Positions 17,669 to 27,032 are shown, counted from the stretch's first letter. The stretch is DNA of 64,000 bases from Eubacteriaceae bacterium (GCA_910574895.1 CAJTDQ010000001.1:186001-250000); one strand, 5' to 3'. Notes: generated by a model from the letters alone, not told the origin. Numbers and translations: made by a program.

Positions 17669-18958
17669 ATGTCAGCGTACAGAGAGATGGGAAAAGAAGA
17701 ACTTAAAAAGGAATTAGAGTCTTTAAAAGAAGAATATAGTAAAATTTGTGAGGCTGATATCAGTCTTGATATGTCAAGAGGAAAGCCGGGAACAGATCAG
17801 TTGGATTTATCTATGGGTCTGTTTGATGTATTTAACAGCAGTTCAGAAATTAAATCAGCTGCAGGTACAGATTGCAGAAATTATGGTGTGCTTGACGGAT
17901 TGAACGAGGCAAAGCAAATGATGGCAGATATTATGGGAACAGATCCTGAACATGTTATTGTATATGGTAACGCAAGTCTTAATGTAATGTATGATACGAT
18001 TGCAAGATCATTTTCGCACGGTGTTATGGGTTCTACGCCATGGTACAAATTAGATAAGGTAAAATGGCTTTGTCCTGTTCCAGGATATGACAGACATTTT
18101 GCGATTACAGAGTTTTTTGGAATTGAGATGATTAATGTACCGCTTCTGGAAGACGGACCAGATATGGATATGGTAGAAAAACTGGTAAGTGAAGATACTG
18201 CAATCAAAGGAATCTGGTGCGTTCCTAAATATGCGAACCCAACAGGAATTTCTTATTCAGATGAAGTTGTAAGAAGATTGGCAAATTTAAAACCGGCAGC
18301 AAAGGGATTTAGAATTTTCTGGGATAATGCATATGCAGTTCATCATTTATATGAAGGGGAAGAAAATCAGGATCAGATTTTAGATATTATAGAAGAATGT
18401 GAAAAAGCAGGGAATCCTGATCTTGTATATGAGTTTGCATCAACTTCAAAAATTACATTCTCAGGTTCAGGTGTTGCTGCAATTGCAGCATCAAAAGCAA
18501 ATCTTGATTTTATAAAGAAGCAGATGTCTGTTCAGACAATTGGTTTTGATAAGATAAACCAGTTAAGACATGCAAGATATTTTAAAAATTTTGATGGAAT
18601 TAAAGAACATATGATGAAGCATGCAGACAAAATGAGACCAAAGTTTCAGGCAGTGTTAGATATGCTTGGAGCGGAATTGAAGCCTACAGGAATTGGACAG
18701 TGGACGAATCCAAGAGGAGGATATTTTATTTCATTAGATGTAATGGAAGGCTGTGCAAAAAAAGTAGTCAGCATGTGTAAAGATGCCGGCATGGTATTGA
18801 CAGGAGCGGGAGCACCTTTCCCATATGGAAAGGATCCGGAAGATAAAAATATCAGAATTGCTCCATCTTATGCAACACCGGAAGAATTAAAGGAAGCAAG
18901 TAAAATTTTAATTGTTTGTACAAAAATTGCAGCAATTGAAAAAATATTAAATATATAA
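17669..18958 (+). CDS. PLP-dependent aminotransferase (aspartate aminotransferase-like, class I)
   Basis: A 429-residue fold-type I aminotransferase. The PLP-binding lysine is in ASTSKITFSGSGVAA, and the cofactor-binding Asp/Tyr region is FRIFWDNAYAVHH. The start SAYREMGKEELKKELESLKEEY and total length match the clade annotated as putative aspartate aminotransferase with a MocR-like catalytic domain, distinct from AspC. The amino-acid specificity cannot be assigned from sequence alone. It has its own AGGAGG site 20 bases after pgsA and ends at a strong terminator. Confidence 0.85.
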   Translation: MSAYREMGKEELKKELESLKEEYSKICEADISLDMSRGKPGTDQLDLSMGLFDVFNSSSEIKSAAGTDCRNYGVLDGLNEAKQMMADIMGTDPEHVIVYGNASLNVMYDTIARSFSHGVMGSTPWYKLDKVKWLCPVPGYDRHFAITEFFGIEMINVPLLEDGPDMDMVEKLVSEDTAIKGIWCVPKYANPTGISYSDEVVRRLANLKPAAKGFRIFWDNAYAVHHLYEGEENQDQILDIIEECEKAGNPDLVYEFASTSKITFSGSGVAAIAASKANLDFIKKQMSVQTIGFDKINQLRHARYFKNFDGIKEHMMKHADKMRPKFQAVLDMLGAELKPTGIGQWTNPRGGYFISLDVMEGCAKKVVSMCKDAGMVLTGAGAPFPYGKDPEDKNIRIAPSYATPEELKEASKILIVCTKIAAIEKILNI

Positions 18959-18964
18959 ATTAAA

Positions 18965-18998
18965 AAAAAGAAAGTGTTATTTAAGACACTTTCTTTTT
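18965..18998 (+). terminator. Terminator after the aminotransferase gene
   Basis: AAAAAGAAAGTGT (18965-18977) pairs perfectly with ACACTTTCTTTTT (18986-18998) around an eight-base loop. The T run follows the stem, and the A-rich 5' flank would allow bidirectional function. Confidence 0.9.
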
Positions 18999-19111
18999 AT
19001 ATAATAGGAAATTCCTTTAAATTTCCTATTATATAAAAATGCTCCGCAGGAACGCAGAGGCGAGGAAATGTAGTTGTTTTGCGAACCCGCGCCTCGCGAG
19101 AGAGTTCGCAA
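18999..19111. repeat. Structured intergenic segment D upstream of recA
   Basis: The 302-base gap between the aminotransferase and recA (18959-19260) holds the terminator, then a perfect 14-base hairpin (18999-19012 with 19021-19034, stem ATATAATAGGAAAT). A GC-richer stretch (19041-19111) follows, with TTGCGAAC/GTTCGCAA (19079-19086, 19104-19111), GAGGCG/CGCCTC (19057-19062, 19090-19095) and CGCG/CGCG pairings. The AGGAACGCA start and GTTCGCA end resemble the right half of the element at 59980-60125. No open reading frame is convincing. Confidence 0.6.
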
Positions 19112-19190
19112 GAAAACTCTTTGTTATGCAGAAAAAAAGTGTTGCATATTGAATGAGTGAATAATATAATAAAATAGATTGAAATAATTG

Positions 19191-19219
19191 TTGACACAAA
19201 GAACAGAATATATTATTAT
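19191..19219 (+). promoter_or_regulatory. recA promoter
   Basis: A perfect TTGACA (19191-19196), 17-base spacer, and TATTAT (19214-19219). The LexA site starts ten bases downstream, over the expected start of transcription. Confidence 0.85.
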
Positions 19220-19228
19220 AACAATATA

Positions 19229-19242
19229 CGAACATAGGTTCG
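19229..19242 (+). promoter_or_regulatory. LexA (SOS) box of recA
   Basis: CGAACATAGGTTCG is a perfect match to the Gram-positive CGAAC-N4-GTTCG LexA operator. It overlaps the expected transcription start, so LexA would block the recA promoter until DNA damage. Confidence 0.93.
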
Positions 19243-19260
19243 AACGGAAAGGAAAGTATT

Positions 19261-20298
19261 ATGAATAAAGAAGACAAGTTAAAAGCACTCGATGCAGCAA
19301 TATCACAGATTGAAAGACAGCATGGCAAAGGTACTATTATGAAGCTGGGAGATTCTGCGAATAAAATAAATGTTGAGACAATTCCTACAGGCTCACTCAG
19401 CCTGGATCTGGCACTTGGTGTCGGTGGTATTCCAAAAGGAAGAGTTGTGGAGATATATGGTCCAGAATCCAGTGGTAAGACTACAGTTGCATTACATATG
19501 ATTGCTGAGGCACAAAAGAGAGGCGGTGTAGCAGGATTTATTGATGCAGAGCACGCTTTAGATCCGGTATATGCAAAGGCAATAGGTGTAGATATTGATA
19601 ATTTATATATTTCACAGCCTGATTATGGTGAGCAGGCATTAGAGATTACAGAGACGATGGTTCGTTCTGGTGCAGTAGATATTATTATCGTAGACTCTGT
19701 TGCGGCGTTAGTACCAAAGGCTGAAATTGATGGTGATATGGGAGATTCTCATATGGGACAGCATGCCAGATTGATGTCTCAGGCACTTCGAAAACTGACA
19801 GGTATAATGAATAAGACAGGCTGTACTGTTGTTTTTATCAATCAGTTAAGAGAAAAGATTGGTGTAATGTTTGGAAACCCTGAGACAACAACCGGTGGAC
19901 GAGCATTAAAGTTTTATGCTTCTGTAAGACTTGATGTGAGAAGAGTAGAGACACTCAAGACAGGTGGCGAGATGGTAGGTAACAGAGCCAGAGTGAAGGT
20001 AGTTAAGAATAAAGTGGCACCGCCATTCAAAGAGGCAGAATTTGACATAATGTTTGGTAAAGGTATTTCAAAAGAAGGAGACATTCTTGACTTGGCAGCA
20101 AACTGTGGAGTAGTGATTAAGAGTGGTTCATGGTATGCTTACAATGGTGATAAAATTGGTCAGGGCCGTGAAAATGCAAAAAAATATTTTATGGAGAATC
20201 CGGCTATTATGGAAGAGGTTGATGCAAAAGTCAGAGCATTTTATATGCCGGATGAAGAGCAGAATGAAGATGAAATTACAGCACCAGTGAAGGAATGA
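19261..20298 (+). CDS. recA: Recombinase RecA
   Basis: A 345-residue RecA strand-exchange ATPase and SOS co-protease. The Walker A motif is [11 protein letters not shown] at about residues 65-75. Walker B is in [19 protein letters not shown]. The L2 DNA-binding region is [28 protein letters not shown]. The acidic C-terminal tail is [15 protein letters not shown]. Length is standard. It is controlled by an SOS box over its promoter and followed one base later by recX, the usual regulator pairing. Confidence 0.98.
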   Translation: MNKEDKLKALDAAISQIERQHGKGTIMKLGDSANKINVETIPTGSLSLDLALGVGGIPKGRVVEIYGPESSGKTTVALHMIAEAQKRGGVAGFIDAEHALDPVYAKAIGVDIDNLYISQPDYGEQALEITETMVRSGAVDIIIVDSVAALVPKAEIDGDMGDSHMGQHARLMSQALRKLTGIMNKTGCTVVFINQLREKIGVMFGNPETTTGGRALKFYASVRLDVRRVETLKTGGEMVGNRARVKVVKNKVAPPFKEAEFDIMFGKGISKEGDILDLAANCGVVIKSGSWYAYNGDKIGQGRENAKKYFMENPAIMEEVDAKVRAFYMPDEEQNEDEITAPVKE

Positions 20299-20299
20299 T

Positions 20300-20899
20300 A
20301 TGTATACAGTAATGAAACTAGAACCAAAAGGTAATAGATTGCACGTTTATCTTGACAATGATATTGATTTTTTGCTCTATAAAAGTGAAGTAAGAAAACT
20401 TAACTTAGAAGAAAGTGTAAATATTGAAGAGACACAATATCAGATAATTATTGATATTTTGTATAAAAGAGCCCGTGAAAGGGCTCTTTATATTCTGGAT
20501 GACGCTTATAAAACAAAAAAGCAAATTGTTGATAAGTTAAAAGCAGGCTGTTATCCGGAATTTATTATTGACAGAGTTATTGAGTATTTAACGGAATATG
20601 ATTTAATTAATGATTACAGATATGCTTCTATGTATATAGATTTTAAAGCAGATTCTAAATCAAAGAGGCAGATTACACAGGATTTGTATTCAAAAGGGGT
20701 GTTAAAAGAGATTATTGATTCCGCTTTTGAAAACAGCGATTTTACAGACGAAGATTCTTTAAACAAAATTATAGAAAAAAGAAAAGGGAGATATGATTTA
20801 ACGAATCAAAAGGATATTGAAAGATTTTATAGATATTTGGTTGGAAAGGGTTATGCTTATCATGATGTGAAGAGAGCATTGTCTATATTTGATATTTAA
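20300..20899 (+). CDS. recX: RecA regulatory protein RecX
   Basis: A 199-residue helical-repeat protein that modulates RecA filaments. Visible RecX features are KARERALYILDDAYKTKKQIVDKLKAGCYPEFIIDRVIEYLTEYDLINDYRYASMYI-type tandem three-helix repeats (quoted here only as segments RARERALYILD and LTEYDLINDYRYA), and KSKRQITQDLYSKGV. The ATG begins one base after the recA stop, so it shares the LexA-controlled promoter. Length and position both fit RecX. Confidence 0.92.
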   Translation: MYTVMKLEPKGNRLHVYLDNDIDFLLYKSEVRKLNLEESVNIEETQYQIIIDILYKRARERALYILDDAYKTKKQIVDKLKAGCYPEFIIDRVIEYLTEYDLINDYRYASMYIDFKADSKSKRQITQDLYSKGVLKEIIDSAFENSDFTDEDSLNKIIEKRKGRYDLTNQKDIERFYRYLVGKGYAYHDVKRALSIFDI

Positions 20900-20975
20900 T
20901 ACAATATCTTTGATATTTTGTTTTAAAATAACACTACATATTGTAAAATAAATAAATTTATAACAGTGGCTTTGC

Positions 20976-21004
20976 TTGACATAACTATATTAATCAAGTA
21001 AAAT
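20976..21004 (+). promoter_or_regulatory. Promoter of rny
   Basis: TTGACA (20976-20981), 17-base spacer, TAAAAT (20999-21004). It lies 46 bases before the GTG start of rny. Confidence 0.8.
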
Positions 21005-21050
21005 ATAAATGTTGTATTGAACAATGAAAAATAAATAAGGAGGTGCTCCT

Positions 21051-22604
21051 GTGAGTGATACTACTTGGATTATCGTATGTGTTGTGGTAGCGCTGGTAGT
21101 TGCTTTAATTTCTGCTTTTGTAGCAATAGCTTTCAGAAAAGGTATTGTTGAAAAGAAGATCGGCTCAGCAGAAGGAAAAGCTCGTGAAATTATTGACGAT
21201 GCTATAAAGACTGCTGAAACGAAAAAGAAAGAAGCTCTTTTAGAAGCTAAAGAAGAAAATCTTAAGACAAAAAATGAGCTTGATAAAGAAATTAAAGAAC
21301 GTAGAGCTGAAGTACAACGTTATGAGAAACGTGTTCTTAACAAGGAAGAGGCAGTAGAGAAAAAGTCAGATTCTCTTGATAAGAAAGAGCATAGTCTGAA
21401 AGTCAGAGAAGAGGAATTGGCTCAGGCTAAAATTAAGGTAGATAACTTAAGTGAACAGCGCGTACAGGAACTTGAAAGAATCTCTGGATTAACCTCCGAA
21501 CAGGCAAAAGAATATTTGTTAAAAACTGTTGAAGAAGAAATTAAAATTGAGACTGCGAAATTGGTAAAGGAATTAGAAAATCAGGCTAAAGAAGATGCTA
21601 ATAAAAAAGCAAAAGAGTTAGTTGTGAATGCAATTCAGAAATGTGCAACAGATCATGTTTCTGAAACAACAATTTCAGTAGTTTCATTGCCTAATGATGA
21701 AATGAAAGGTCGAATAATTGGTAGAGAGGGAAGAAATATTAGAACTCTTGAATCGCTTACAGGCGTTGATTTAATTATCGATGATACGCCGGAAGCTGTT
21801 GTTTTATCTGGATTTGATCCGATTAGGAGAGAGGTGGCACGTATTGCCCTTGAAAAACTGGTAGTTGATGGACGTATTCAGCCGACCAGAATTGAAGAAA
21901 TGGTTCATAAGGCACAAAAAGAAGTTGAGACCATGATTCAGGAAGAAGGCGAGTCTGCAACATTAGAAGTTGGTGTACATGGAATTCATCCTGAACTGAT
22001 TAAGCTTTTAGGTAAGATGAAGTTTAGGACAAGTTATGGACAAAATGCATTAAAACATTCTATTGAAGTAGCGCATTTGTCAGGACTGTTAGCAGCGGAA
22101 CTAGGTTTAGATGTGAGAGTTGCCAAGAGAGCAGGTCTGTTACATGACATTGGTAAAGCTGTTGATCATGAAATGGAAGGAACGCATATACAGTTAGGTG
22201 TTGATTTATGTAGAAAGTACAAAGAATCAGCTACAGTTATTAATGCTGTTGAGGCACATCATGGTGATGTTGAGCCTCAAACTTTAATTGCATGTATTGT
22301 TCAGGCTTCTGATGCTATTTCAGCGGCAAGACCAGGTGCAAGACGTGAAACATTAGAAACATATACAAACAGATTAAAACAGTTAGAAGATATTACAAAC
22401 TCATATGAGGGCGTTGATAAATCTTTTGCTATTCAGGCAGGTAGAGAGGTTCGAGTTATGGTTATTCCGGAAAAAGTTACTGATGCCGATATGGTATTGA
22501 TGGCTAGAGAGATATCTAAGCAGATAGAAACTGAATTAGAATATCCGGGTCAGATTAAAGTAAATATAGTAAGGGAATCAAGAGCCATAGATTACGCAAA
22601 ATAA
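21051..22604 (+). CDS. rny: Ribonuclease Y
   Basis: A 517-residue membrane-anchored endoribonuclease that initiates mRNA decay in Firmicutes. One N-terminal transmembrane helix (about residues 5-28) is followed by a long charged coiled coil (about 30-200) and a KH domain ([21 protein letters not shown]). The HD hydrolase domain has [25 protein letters not shown] and the [11 protein letters not shown] metal ligands. The start is GTG at 21051 with AGGAGG at 21038-21043. The length is canonical. It is transcribed from its own promoter and ended by a long hairpin. Confidence 0.97.
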   Translation: MSDTTWIIVCVVVALVVALISAFVAIAFRKGIVEKKIGSAEGKAREIIDDAIKTAETKKKEALLEAKEENLKTKNELDKEIKERRAEVQRYEKRVLNKEEAVEKKSDSLDKKEHSLKVREEELAQAKIKVDNLSEQRVQELERISGLTSEQAKEYLLKTVEEEIKIETAKLVKELENQAKEDANKKAKELVVNAIQKCATDHVSETTISVVSLPNDEMKGRIIGREGRNIRTLESLTGVDLIIDDTPEAVVLSGFDPIRREVARIALEKLVVDGRIQPTRIEEMVHKAQKEVETMIQEEGESATLEVGVHGIHPELIKLLGKMKFRTSYGQNALKHSIEVAHLSGLLAAELGLDVRVAKRAGLLHDIGKAVDHEMEGTHIQLGVDLCRKYKESATVINAVEAHHGDVEPQTLIACIVQASDAISAARPGARRETLETYTNRLKQLEDITNSYEGVDKSFAIQAGREVRVMVIPEKVTDADMVLMAREISKQIETELEYPGQIKVNIVRESRAIDYAK

Positions 22605-22630
22605 ATCTACGACATATAATAAGCAATGCA

Positions 22631-22693
22631 TAATAAAGAGACGTGACAATAAAAATTAGTTTACTAAATTTTGTTGTTAGGTCTCTTTTATTA
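22631..22693. terminator. Long terminator-like hairpin between rny and proC
   Basis: TAATAAAGAGAC (22631-22642) pairs with GTCTCTTTTATTA (22681-22693) with one bulged base. Inner AT-rich pairing (AAAATTAGT with ACTAAATTTT, one bulge) extends the stem. The 3' arm is T-rich and can serve as the terminator tail of rny. Confidence 0.7.
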
Positions 22694-22776
22694 TATGAAT
22701 GTAGAAAGCATTACTATGTATTACTTATTGCTATATTCGATGAATATGTTATACTTTAAAAGATTGGAGGAATATT

Positions 22777-23574
22777 ATGGCTTTAATAGGATTTATCGGA
22801 ATGGGAAATATGGGATATGCAATTATGAAAGGAGTAAAAGGTTCTTTTCAAAAAGAAGATATTCTATTTCATAGTAATACAATAGAAAAAATGAAAAAGA
22901 TATCTGAGGAAGAAGATGTCAGATATACAATGTCAAATAAAGAAGTTCTGGCAGAAACAAAATATATTATTTTGGCAGTGAAACCTCAAATGTTTGATAA
23001 AGTGCTGCCGGAAATAAGAGAATCAATCAGACAGGAACATGTGATTATATCATTGGCACCTGGTGTGACTATAAAACAGCTGGAAGAAATGTGTGGAACG
23101 AAGAGAATTGTAAGAACCATGCCGAATACACCGGCTTTAGTTACAGAGGGAATGACAGGTGTAAGTTATAACGAGGATATTTTTTCTGAGGAGGAAAAGC
23201 ATACTGTAGAGAAAATATTTTCAGCTATAGGAAAGATGAGAGTCGTTGATGAAAAATTGATTGATAGTGTAGTATGTGCCAGTGGCAGTTCGCCGGCATA
23301 TGTATTCATGTTTATTGAAGCTTTAGCAGATAGTGTTGTGAAATGTGGAATGAAACGAGAAGAAGCCTATGAGTTTGTTGCACAGACTGTTTTAGGTTCT
23401 GCAAAATTGATGTTAGAAACAAAGAAACACCCAGCAGAATTGAAAGATATGGTTTGTTCACCCGGTGGAACAACTATCGCAGGCGTGGAAGCGTTAGAAG
23501 AGAATGGGTTCCGTAAATCTGTTTTTTCAGCAACAAAAGCATGTTTTGACAAGTGCAAAGGAATTCGTTCATAA
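22777..23574 (+). CDS. proC: Pyrroline-5-carboxylate reductase
   Basis: A 265-residue NAD(P)H-dependent enzyme making proline from pyrroline-5-carboxylate. The N-terminal Rossmann motif GFIGMGNMGYAI is at residues 4-15. The C-terminal dimer domain shows the family signature MVCSPGGTTIAGVEALEENGFR. Length is standard. AGATTGGAGGAA upstream provides the ribosome binding site, and a TTGCTA-16-TATACT promoter lies at 22728-22755. No proA or proB is adjacent. Confidence 0.95.
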   Translation: MALIGFIGMGNMGYAIMKGVKGSFQKEDILFHSNTIEKMKKISEEEDVRYTMSNKEVLAETKYIILAVKPQMFDKVLPEIRESIRQEHVIISLAPGVTIKQLEEMCGTKRIVRTMPNTPALVTEGMTGVSYNEDIFSEEEKHTVEKIFSAIGKMRVVDEKLIDSVVCASGSSPAYVFMFIEALADSVVKCGMKREEAYEFVAQTVLGSAKLMLETKKHPAELKDMVCSPGGTTIAGVEALEENGFRKSVFSATKACFDKCKGIRS

Positions 23575-23625
23575 AATTTTTTTGTAAGATTCAATTGATA
23601 TAAAAATGTAATTTAGGGAGAATTT

Positions 23626-24165
23626 ATGGAAAAATTTAATAGAATTGACAGGGAAATAGTATATAAAGGAGCCGTTTTAGAGTTTTGTAAGGATGAAATT
23701 ATTACCCCGAAAGGAAACAAGGTAAAATGGGACTATTTACAACATAAAGGAGCAGCGGCAGTTATTCCGGTAATGAATGATGGAAGAATTCTGATGGTGC
23801 GTCAATGGAGAAATGCAATTGACAGATTTGCTTTAGAAATTCCTGCAGGAGGAAAGGATAGTGTAGATGAGCCTTCGGAACGATGTGCAGCGAGGGAATT
23901 GGAAGAAGAAACCGGTTACAAATCTGACAAATTAGAATTTTTGCAGACAATCGTTCCTGCAATTGCATATTCAGGAGAAAAAATTGACGTATACGTGGCG
24001 TTTGAATTGAAAAAGGGAAAACAGCACTTTGATCCTGATGAGGATATAGAATTAGAGCTTTTTTCAGTAGAAGAGTTGATTAAAATGATAATGAACAATG
24101 AAATTAATGACTCGAAAACAACGTCGGCTATTTTAACTTATTATCATAAATACTGTTTGGAATAA
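23626..24165 (+). CDS. nudF: NUDIX hydrolase, ADP-ribose pyrophosphatase type
   Basis: A 179-residue Nudix enzyme hydrolysing ADP-ribose to AMP and ribose 5-phosphate. The Nudix box is complete: GKDSVDE continuing to ERCAARELEEETGY (spacing GX5EX7REXXEEXG). The upstream domain-swapped part includes VRQWRNAIDRFALEIPAGG, typical of the ADP-ribose subfamily. In Bacillus, nudF lies upstream of spoIIM and xerD; here a membrane protein and xerD also follow, supporting both assignments. Confidence 0.88.
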   Translation: MEKFNRIDREIVYKGAVLEFCKDEIITPKGNKVKWDYLQHKGAAAVIPVMNDGRILMVRQWRNAIDRFALEIPAGGKDSVDEPSERCAARELEEETGYKSDKLEFLQTIVPAIAYSGEKIDVYVAFELKKGKQHFDPDEDIELELFSVEELIKMIMNNEINDSKTTSAILTYYHKYCLE

Positions 24166-24196
24166 TATAATATAAAAACAGTATTATGAGGAAATT

Positions 24197-24652
24197 ATGA
24201 ATATTAAAGTATTGTGGACAAACTATAAAATCTATGGAATTATTATTGGAATCGTTTTGGGAACGATTGTTTATAATATGGCAGCCATAGATTTTACTTT
24301 TTCTTATGTACATAATGTAAAAAATATAGATTTCATTGATTCTTATTTTTATTTATTAATGGAGTTTTTGAAGTTTTATGTTTTAATATTAGCAGCATCA
24401 TTTTTTAGAATCAAAGAAAAAATATATACAGTTTTATTGGGAATTGAATCTTTTAAACTTGCAGGAAGTATTGTAATATTAATCCGAATGCATAATATGT
24501 TATGTATCAGTAGTGTTATAGAACCGGTTTTTAAATTGACGGCAGTTTTTTTCTTTATGAAAAATGATAAAGTAGTTTTAAATAAAATTATTGCTGTTAT
24601 TATATTACTTTTGGGTGCAGTTATAGAAAATATTTTAATAAATTTTTTGTAA
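24197..24652 (+). CDS. Small multi-pass membrane protein, possible SpoIIM-like protein
   Basis: A 151-residue, very hydrophobic protein with about five predicted membrane segments (near residues 12-30, 50-70, 76-98, 104-118 and 130-150). The last hydrophobic segment ends GAVIENILINFL, which loosely recalls the C-terminal Glu-containing end of SpoIIM/DUF95 proteins. Its place between the ADP-ribose Nudix gene and xerD is where spoIIM lies in Bacillus. It is shorter than Bacillus SpoIIM (about 210 residues). SpoIIM works in the engulfment complex; that function here is a synteny-based inference only. Confidence 0.5.
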   Translation: MNIKVLWTNYKIYGIIIGIVLGTIVYNMAAIDFTFSYVHNVKNIDFIDSYFYLLMEFLKFYVLILAASFFRIKEKIYTVLLGIESFKLAGSIVILIRMHNMLCISSVIEPVFKLTAVFFFMKNDKVVLNKIIAVIILLLGAVIENILINFL

Positions 24653-24756
24653 AAGAAAATAACTAGATATTGTGTCTTATAAAAAAGAAAAATGGTATAT
24701 GTGGTATATTTTTATGTAACCCTGTTTTTTTAGAGAAAAATGTGTAAAAAATGTGT

Positions 24757-24785
24757 TTGATTTTCTGAGGAAACACTTATATAAT
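24757..24785 (+). promoter_or_regulatory. Promoter of xerD
   Basis: TTGATT (24757-24762), 17-base spacer, TATAAT (24780-24785). A small ACTCTT/AAGAGT hairpin (24796-24801 with 24806-24811) lies in the leader just before the ribosome binding site. Confidence 0.7.
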
Positions 24786-24825
24786 AGGATTTATCACTCT
24801 TGTTAAAGAGTTTAGCGAGGAAAAA

Positions 24826-25716
24826 ATGCAAAAATTAATTGAAGAATTCATTTTACAATTACATAAAGAAAAGAATACTTCAAGCAATACGGAAATTTCT
24901 TACAAAAGAGACTTAAATAAACTTTATGATTATTTAAACAGTAAAAATTCTAAAGTAGACATAACATCTATAAAGAAAGAAAGTTTGGAAGAGTATATTT
25001 CTTATTTGAACGAAATAGGAAGAGCACCGACAACAATATCTCGTGGGATAGCATCCATGAAGGCTTTCTTTGGTTATTTTTGTGAAAAAAATGTTATTGA
25101 AACGAATCCGGCACAAACTTTAAAGTCGCCGAAAATAGTAAAGAAAACACCAGAATCCTTAACTGTAAAAGAGATTGACGCATTGTTGAAGCAGCCATGT
25201 AGAAACACTCCAAAAGAGTTGAGGGACAAGTCTATGCTGGAGTTACTGTATGCTACGGGAATGAGAGTTACAGAACTGATTACTTTGAAAACAGATGATG
25301 TTAACATAAAATTGGAGTATATTGTCTGTCATGATAGAAAAAAAGATAGAATTATACCATTTGGTTCAGAAGCTAAAAAAGCTTTGGTTGCATATTTGAA
25401 AGATGGACGAGAGCATTTATTAGGGAAAAATCAGACAAGTAATGTTCTATATCCAAATTGCTCCGGTGGAGAGATGAGCAGACAGGGTTTTTGGAAACTG
25501 ATTAAGTCATATGGTAAAAAGGCAGGAATAAAATCAGAATTGACTCCACATACACTGAGACATTCATTTGCAACACATTTGGTTGAAAATGGAGCTGACT
25601 TAAAGGCAGTACAGGAAATGTTAGGACATTCTGATATTTCTACAACACAGATTTATATGACACCTGGAAATAAACGTATCAGGGAAGCTTACGAAAAAGC
25701 ACACCCGAAAGCATAA
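24826..25716 (+). CDS. xerD: Tyrosine recombinase XerD
   Basis: A 296-residue site-specific recombinase resolving chromosome dimers at dif. The N-terminal SAM-like core-binding domain covers about residues 1-85. The catalytic domain carries the first Arg in YATGMRVTEL, the HTLRHSFATHL box (His-X2-Arg), the LGHSDISTTQIY histidine and the nucleophile Tyr in that last motif. Length is exactly that of XerC/XerD, not of phage integrases, and there is no excisionase or att-like repeat nearby. The conserved Nudix and SpoIIM-like context favours XerD. Confidence 0.92.
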   Translation: MQKLIEEFILQLHKEKNTSSNTEISYKRDLNKLYDYLNSKNSKVDITSIKKESLEEYISYLNEIGRAPTTISRGIASMKAFFGYFCEKNVIETNPAQTLKSPKIVKKTPESLTVKEIDALLKQPCRNTPKELRDKSMLELLYATGMRVTELITLKTDDVNIKLEYIVCHDRKKDRIIPFGSEAKKALVAYLKDGREHLLGKNQTSNVLYPNCSGGEMSRQGFWKLIKSYGKKAGIKSELTPHTLRHSFATHLVENGADLKAVQEMLGHSDISTTQIYMTPGNKRIREAYEKAHPKA

Positions 25717-25760
25717 AAAATCCGACAGTTAATAATAAAAACTGCCGGATTTTTGTTTTT
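25715..25760. terminator. Bidirectional terminator between xerD and DAHP synthase
   Basis: AAAATCCGACAGTT pairs with AACTGCCGGATTTT (about 25717-25730 with 25739-25753, one mismatch), with A and T tracts on both sides. It separates two convergent genes. Confidence 0.88.
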
Positions 25761-25791
25761 TAGTTAGTTCTCTTTTGAAGTAGGAGGAAGA

Positions 25792-26820
25792 TTAAACTTC
25801 TTCAGCAATTGTAAAGAGTAACTTTTCAGTATCATCCCATCCAAGACATGGATCTGTAATTGATTTGCCATAACAGTGTCCATCTACAGGCTGATTTCCG
25901 CCTTCGATATAGCTTTCAATCATCAGCCCCTTTACAAAACCTTTCAGGTCTGTTGAGTGTTTACGGTTATGCATAATTTCTTTTGCGATACGAATCTGTT
26001 CCATATATTTTTTATTTGAATTAGAATGGTTGCAATCAATTACCAATGCAGGATTTTCAAATTCTTTTTTCATATACATATCGTAAAGATTTACCATATC
26101 TTCATAGTGATAGTTTGGAATACATGAGCCGTATTGGTTAACCGCACCACGAAGAATAGCATGAGCTAAGTCATTTCCATCCGTCTGAACGTCCCAGCCT
26201 CTGTAAAGAAAAGAGTGTGATGCCTGCGCTGCTTCAATGGAATTAAGCATAATTGATAAATCACCGCTGGTAGGATTTTTCATACCAACAGGAATATCCA
26301 GTCCACTGGATGTTAAACGATGCTGCTGATTTTCTACAGAGCGGGCACCGATTGCTACATATGACAGGCAGTCAGAGAAATATCTGGCATTTTCAGGATA
26401 AAGCATCTCGTCTGCAATTGGCAAACCGGTATCTTCCATTAATTTTGTAAATAACTGACGGATTGTAATCAGTCCCTGTAATAAATCCGGTTTCTTTTCC
26501 GGGTCAGGCTGATGTAACATGCCTTTATATCCTTTTCCCGTTGTACGGGGTTTGTTTGTATATACCCTAGGAATAATAAATAACTTATCCTTTACCTGTT
26601 CCTGAACTTTTGTCAATCTTTGTACATAGTCTTCTACAGCCTCCTGGTTATCAGCAGAACATGGTCCGATAATAACGGCAAATTTATCACTTTTTCCAGT
26701 AAAGATGGCTCTGATTGCGGCATCGTTTTCTTTCTTCTTTTCTGCAACAGCCTCCGGAATCGGATACATTGTTTTGATTTCCAAAGGTGTAGGTAATTTT
26801 CTAAAAAATGTACTTCCCAT
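25792..26820 (-). CDS. aroF: 3-deoxy-7-phosphoheptulonate synthase (DAHP synthase, type I)
   Basis: A 342-residue AroFGH-type enzyme condensing phosphoenolpyruvate with erythrose 4-phosphate, the first step of the shikimate pathway. Family motifs are visible: IGPCSADNQEAVEDY, RVYTNKPRTTGKGYKG, AIGARSVENQQHR, GMKNPTSGD and DCNHSNSNK. Length matches E. coli AroF/G/H rather than the chorismate-mutase-fused Bacillus form. AAAGGAG precedes the ATG on the minus strand. It stands alone; no other aro gene is adjacent. Which aromatic amino acid inhibits it cannot be told. Confidence 0.94.
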   Translation of the reverse strand: MGSTFFRKLPTPLEIKTMYPIPEAVAEKKKENDAAIRAIFTGKSDKFAVIIGPCSADNQEAVEDYVQRLTKVQEQVKDKLFIIPRVYTNKPRTTGKGYKGMLHQPDPEKKPDLLQGLITIRQLFTKLMEDTGLPIADEMLYPENARYFSDCLSYVAIGARSVENQQHRLTSSGLDIPVGMKNPTSGDLSIMLNSIEAAQASHSFLYRGWDVQTDGNDLAHAILRGAVNQYGSCIPNYHYEDMVNLYDMYMKKEFENPALVIDCNHSNSNKKYMEQIRIAKEIMHNRKHSTDLKGFVKGLMIESYIEGGNQPVDGHCYGKSITDPCLGWDDTEKLLFTIAEEV

Positions 26821-27004
26821 AATGTTAGTCTCCTTTACTTATAAAAACATATGATTTTTAAGCTAAAATAAAGTATAGCACAAAAAAAGGATAATTCAAC
26901 AGTTTAAAGTGTGAAAATGTTAAATTGTTCATATTATTTTCATAAAATAACGGTATATTAATGAAAGATAATAAATAACAAAGAATGGATAATATATCCA
27001 ATAC

Positions 27005-27032
27005 TTGAAAAAATATCAATTTGTTGTATGAT
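27005..27032 (+). promoter_or_regulatory. Possible promoter of the LTA-synthase-like gene
   Basis: TTGAAA (27005-27010), 16-base spacer, TATGAT (27027-27032), 65 bases upstream of the start codon. The 277-base divergent gap 26821-27097 otherwise shows only AT-rich sequence. Confidence 0.45.

Noticed and set aside
19041-19111. Degenerate tRNA or structured RNA gene before recA
   Set aside because: The pairings do not form a cloverleaf and there is no TTC-arm or CCA-type end; it fits a repeat element better.
18959-19260. Small protein gene in the recA upstream gap
   Set aside because: Open frames there are on the opposite strand, cross terminators and the recA promoter, and lack ribosome binding sites.
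22671-22874. Small open frame upstream of and overlapping proC
   Set aside because: It overlaps the proC start in another frame, lies partly in a terminator hairpin and shows no ribosome binding site or family resemblance.
24826-25716. Tyrosine recombinase as a phage or ICE integrase
   Set aside because: Length and motifs are those of XerD, the neighbours are housekeeping genes in the conserved order, and no att-like repeats or excisionase were seen.
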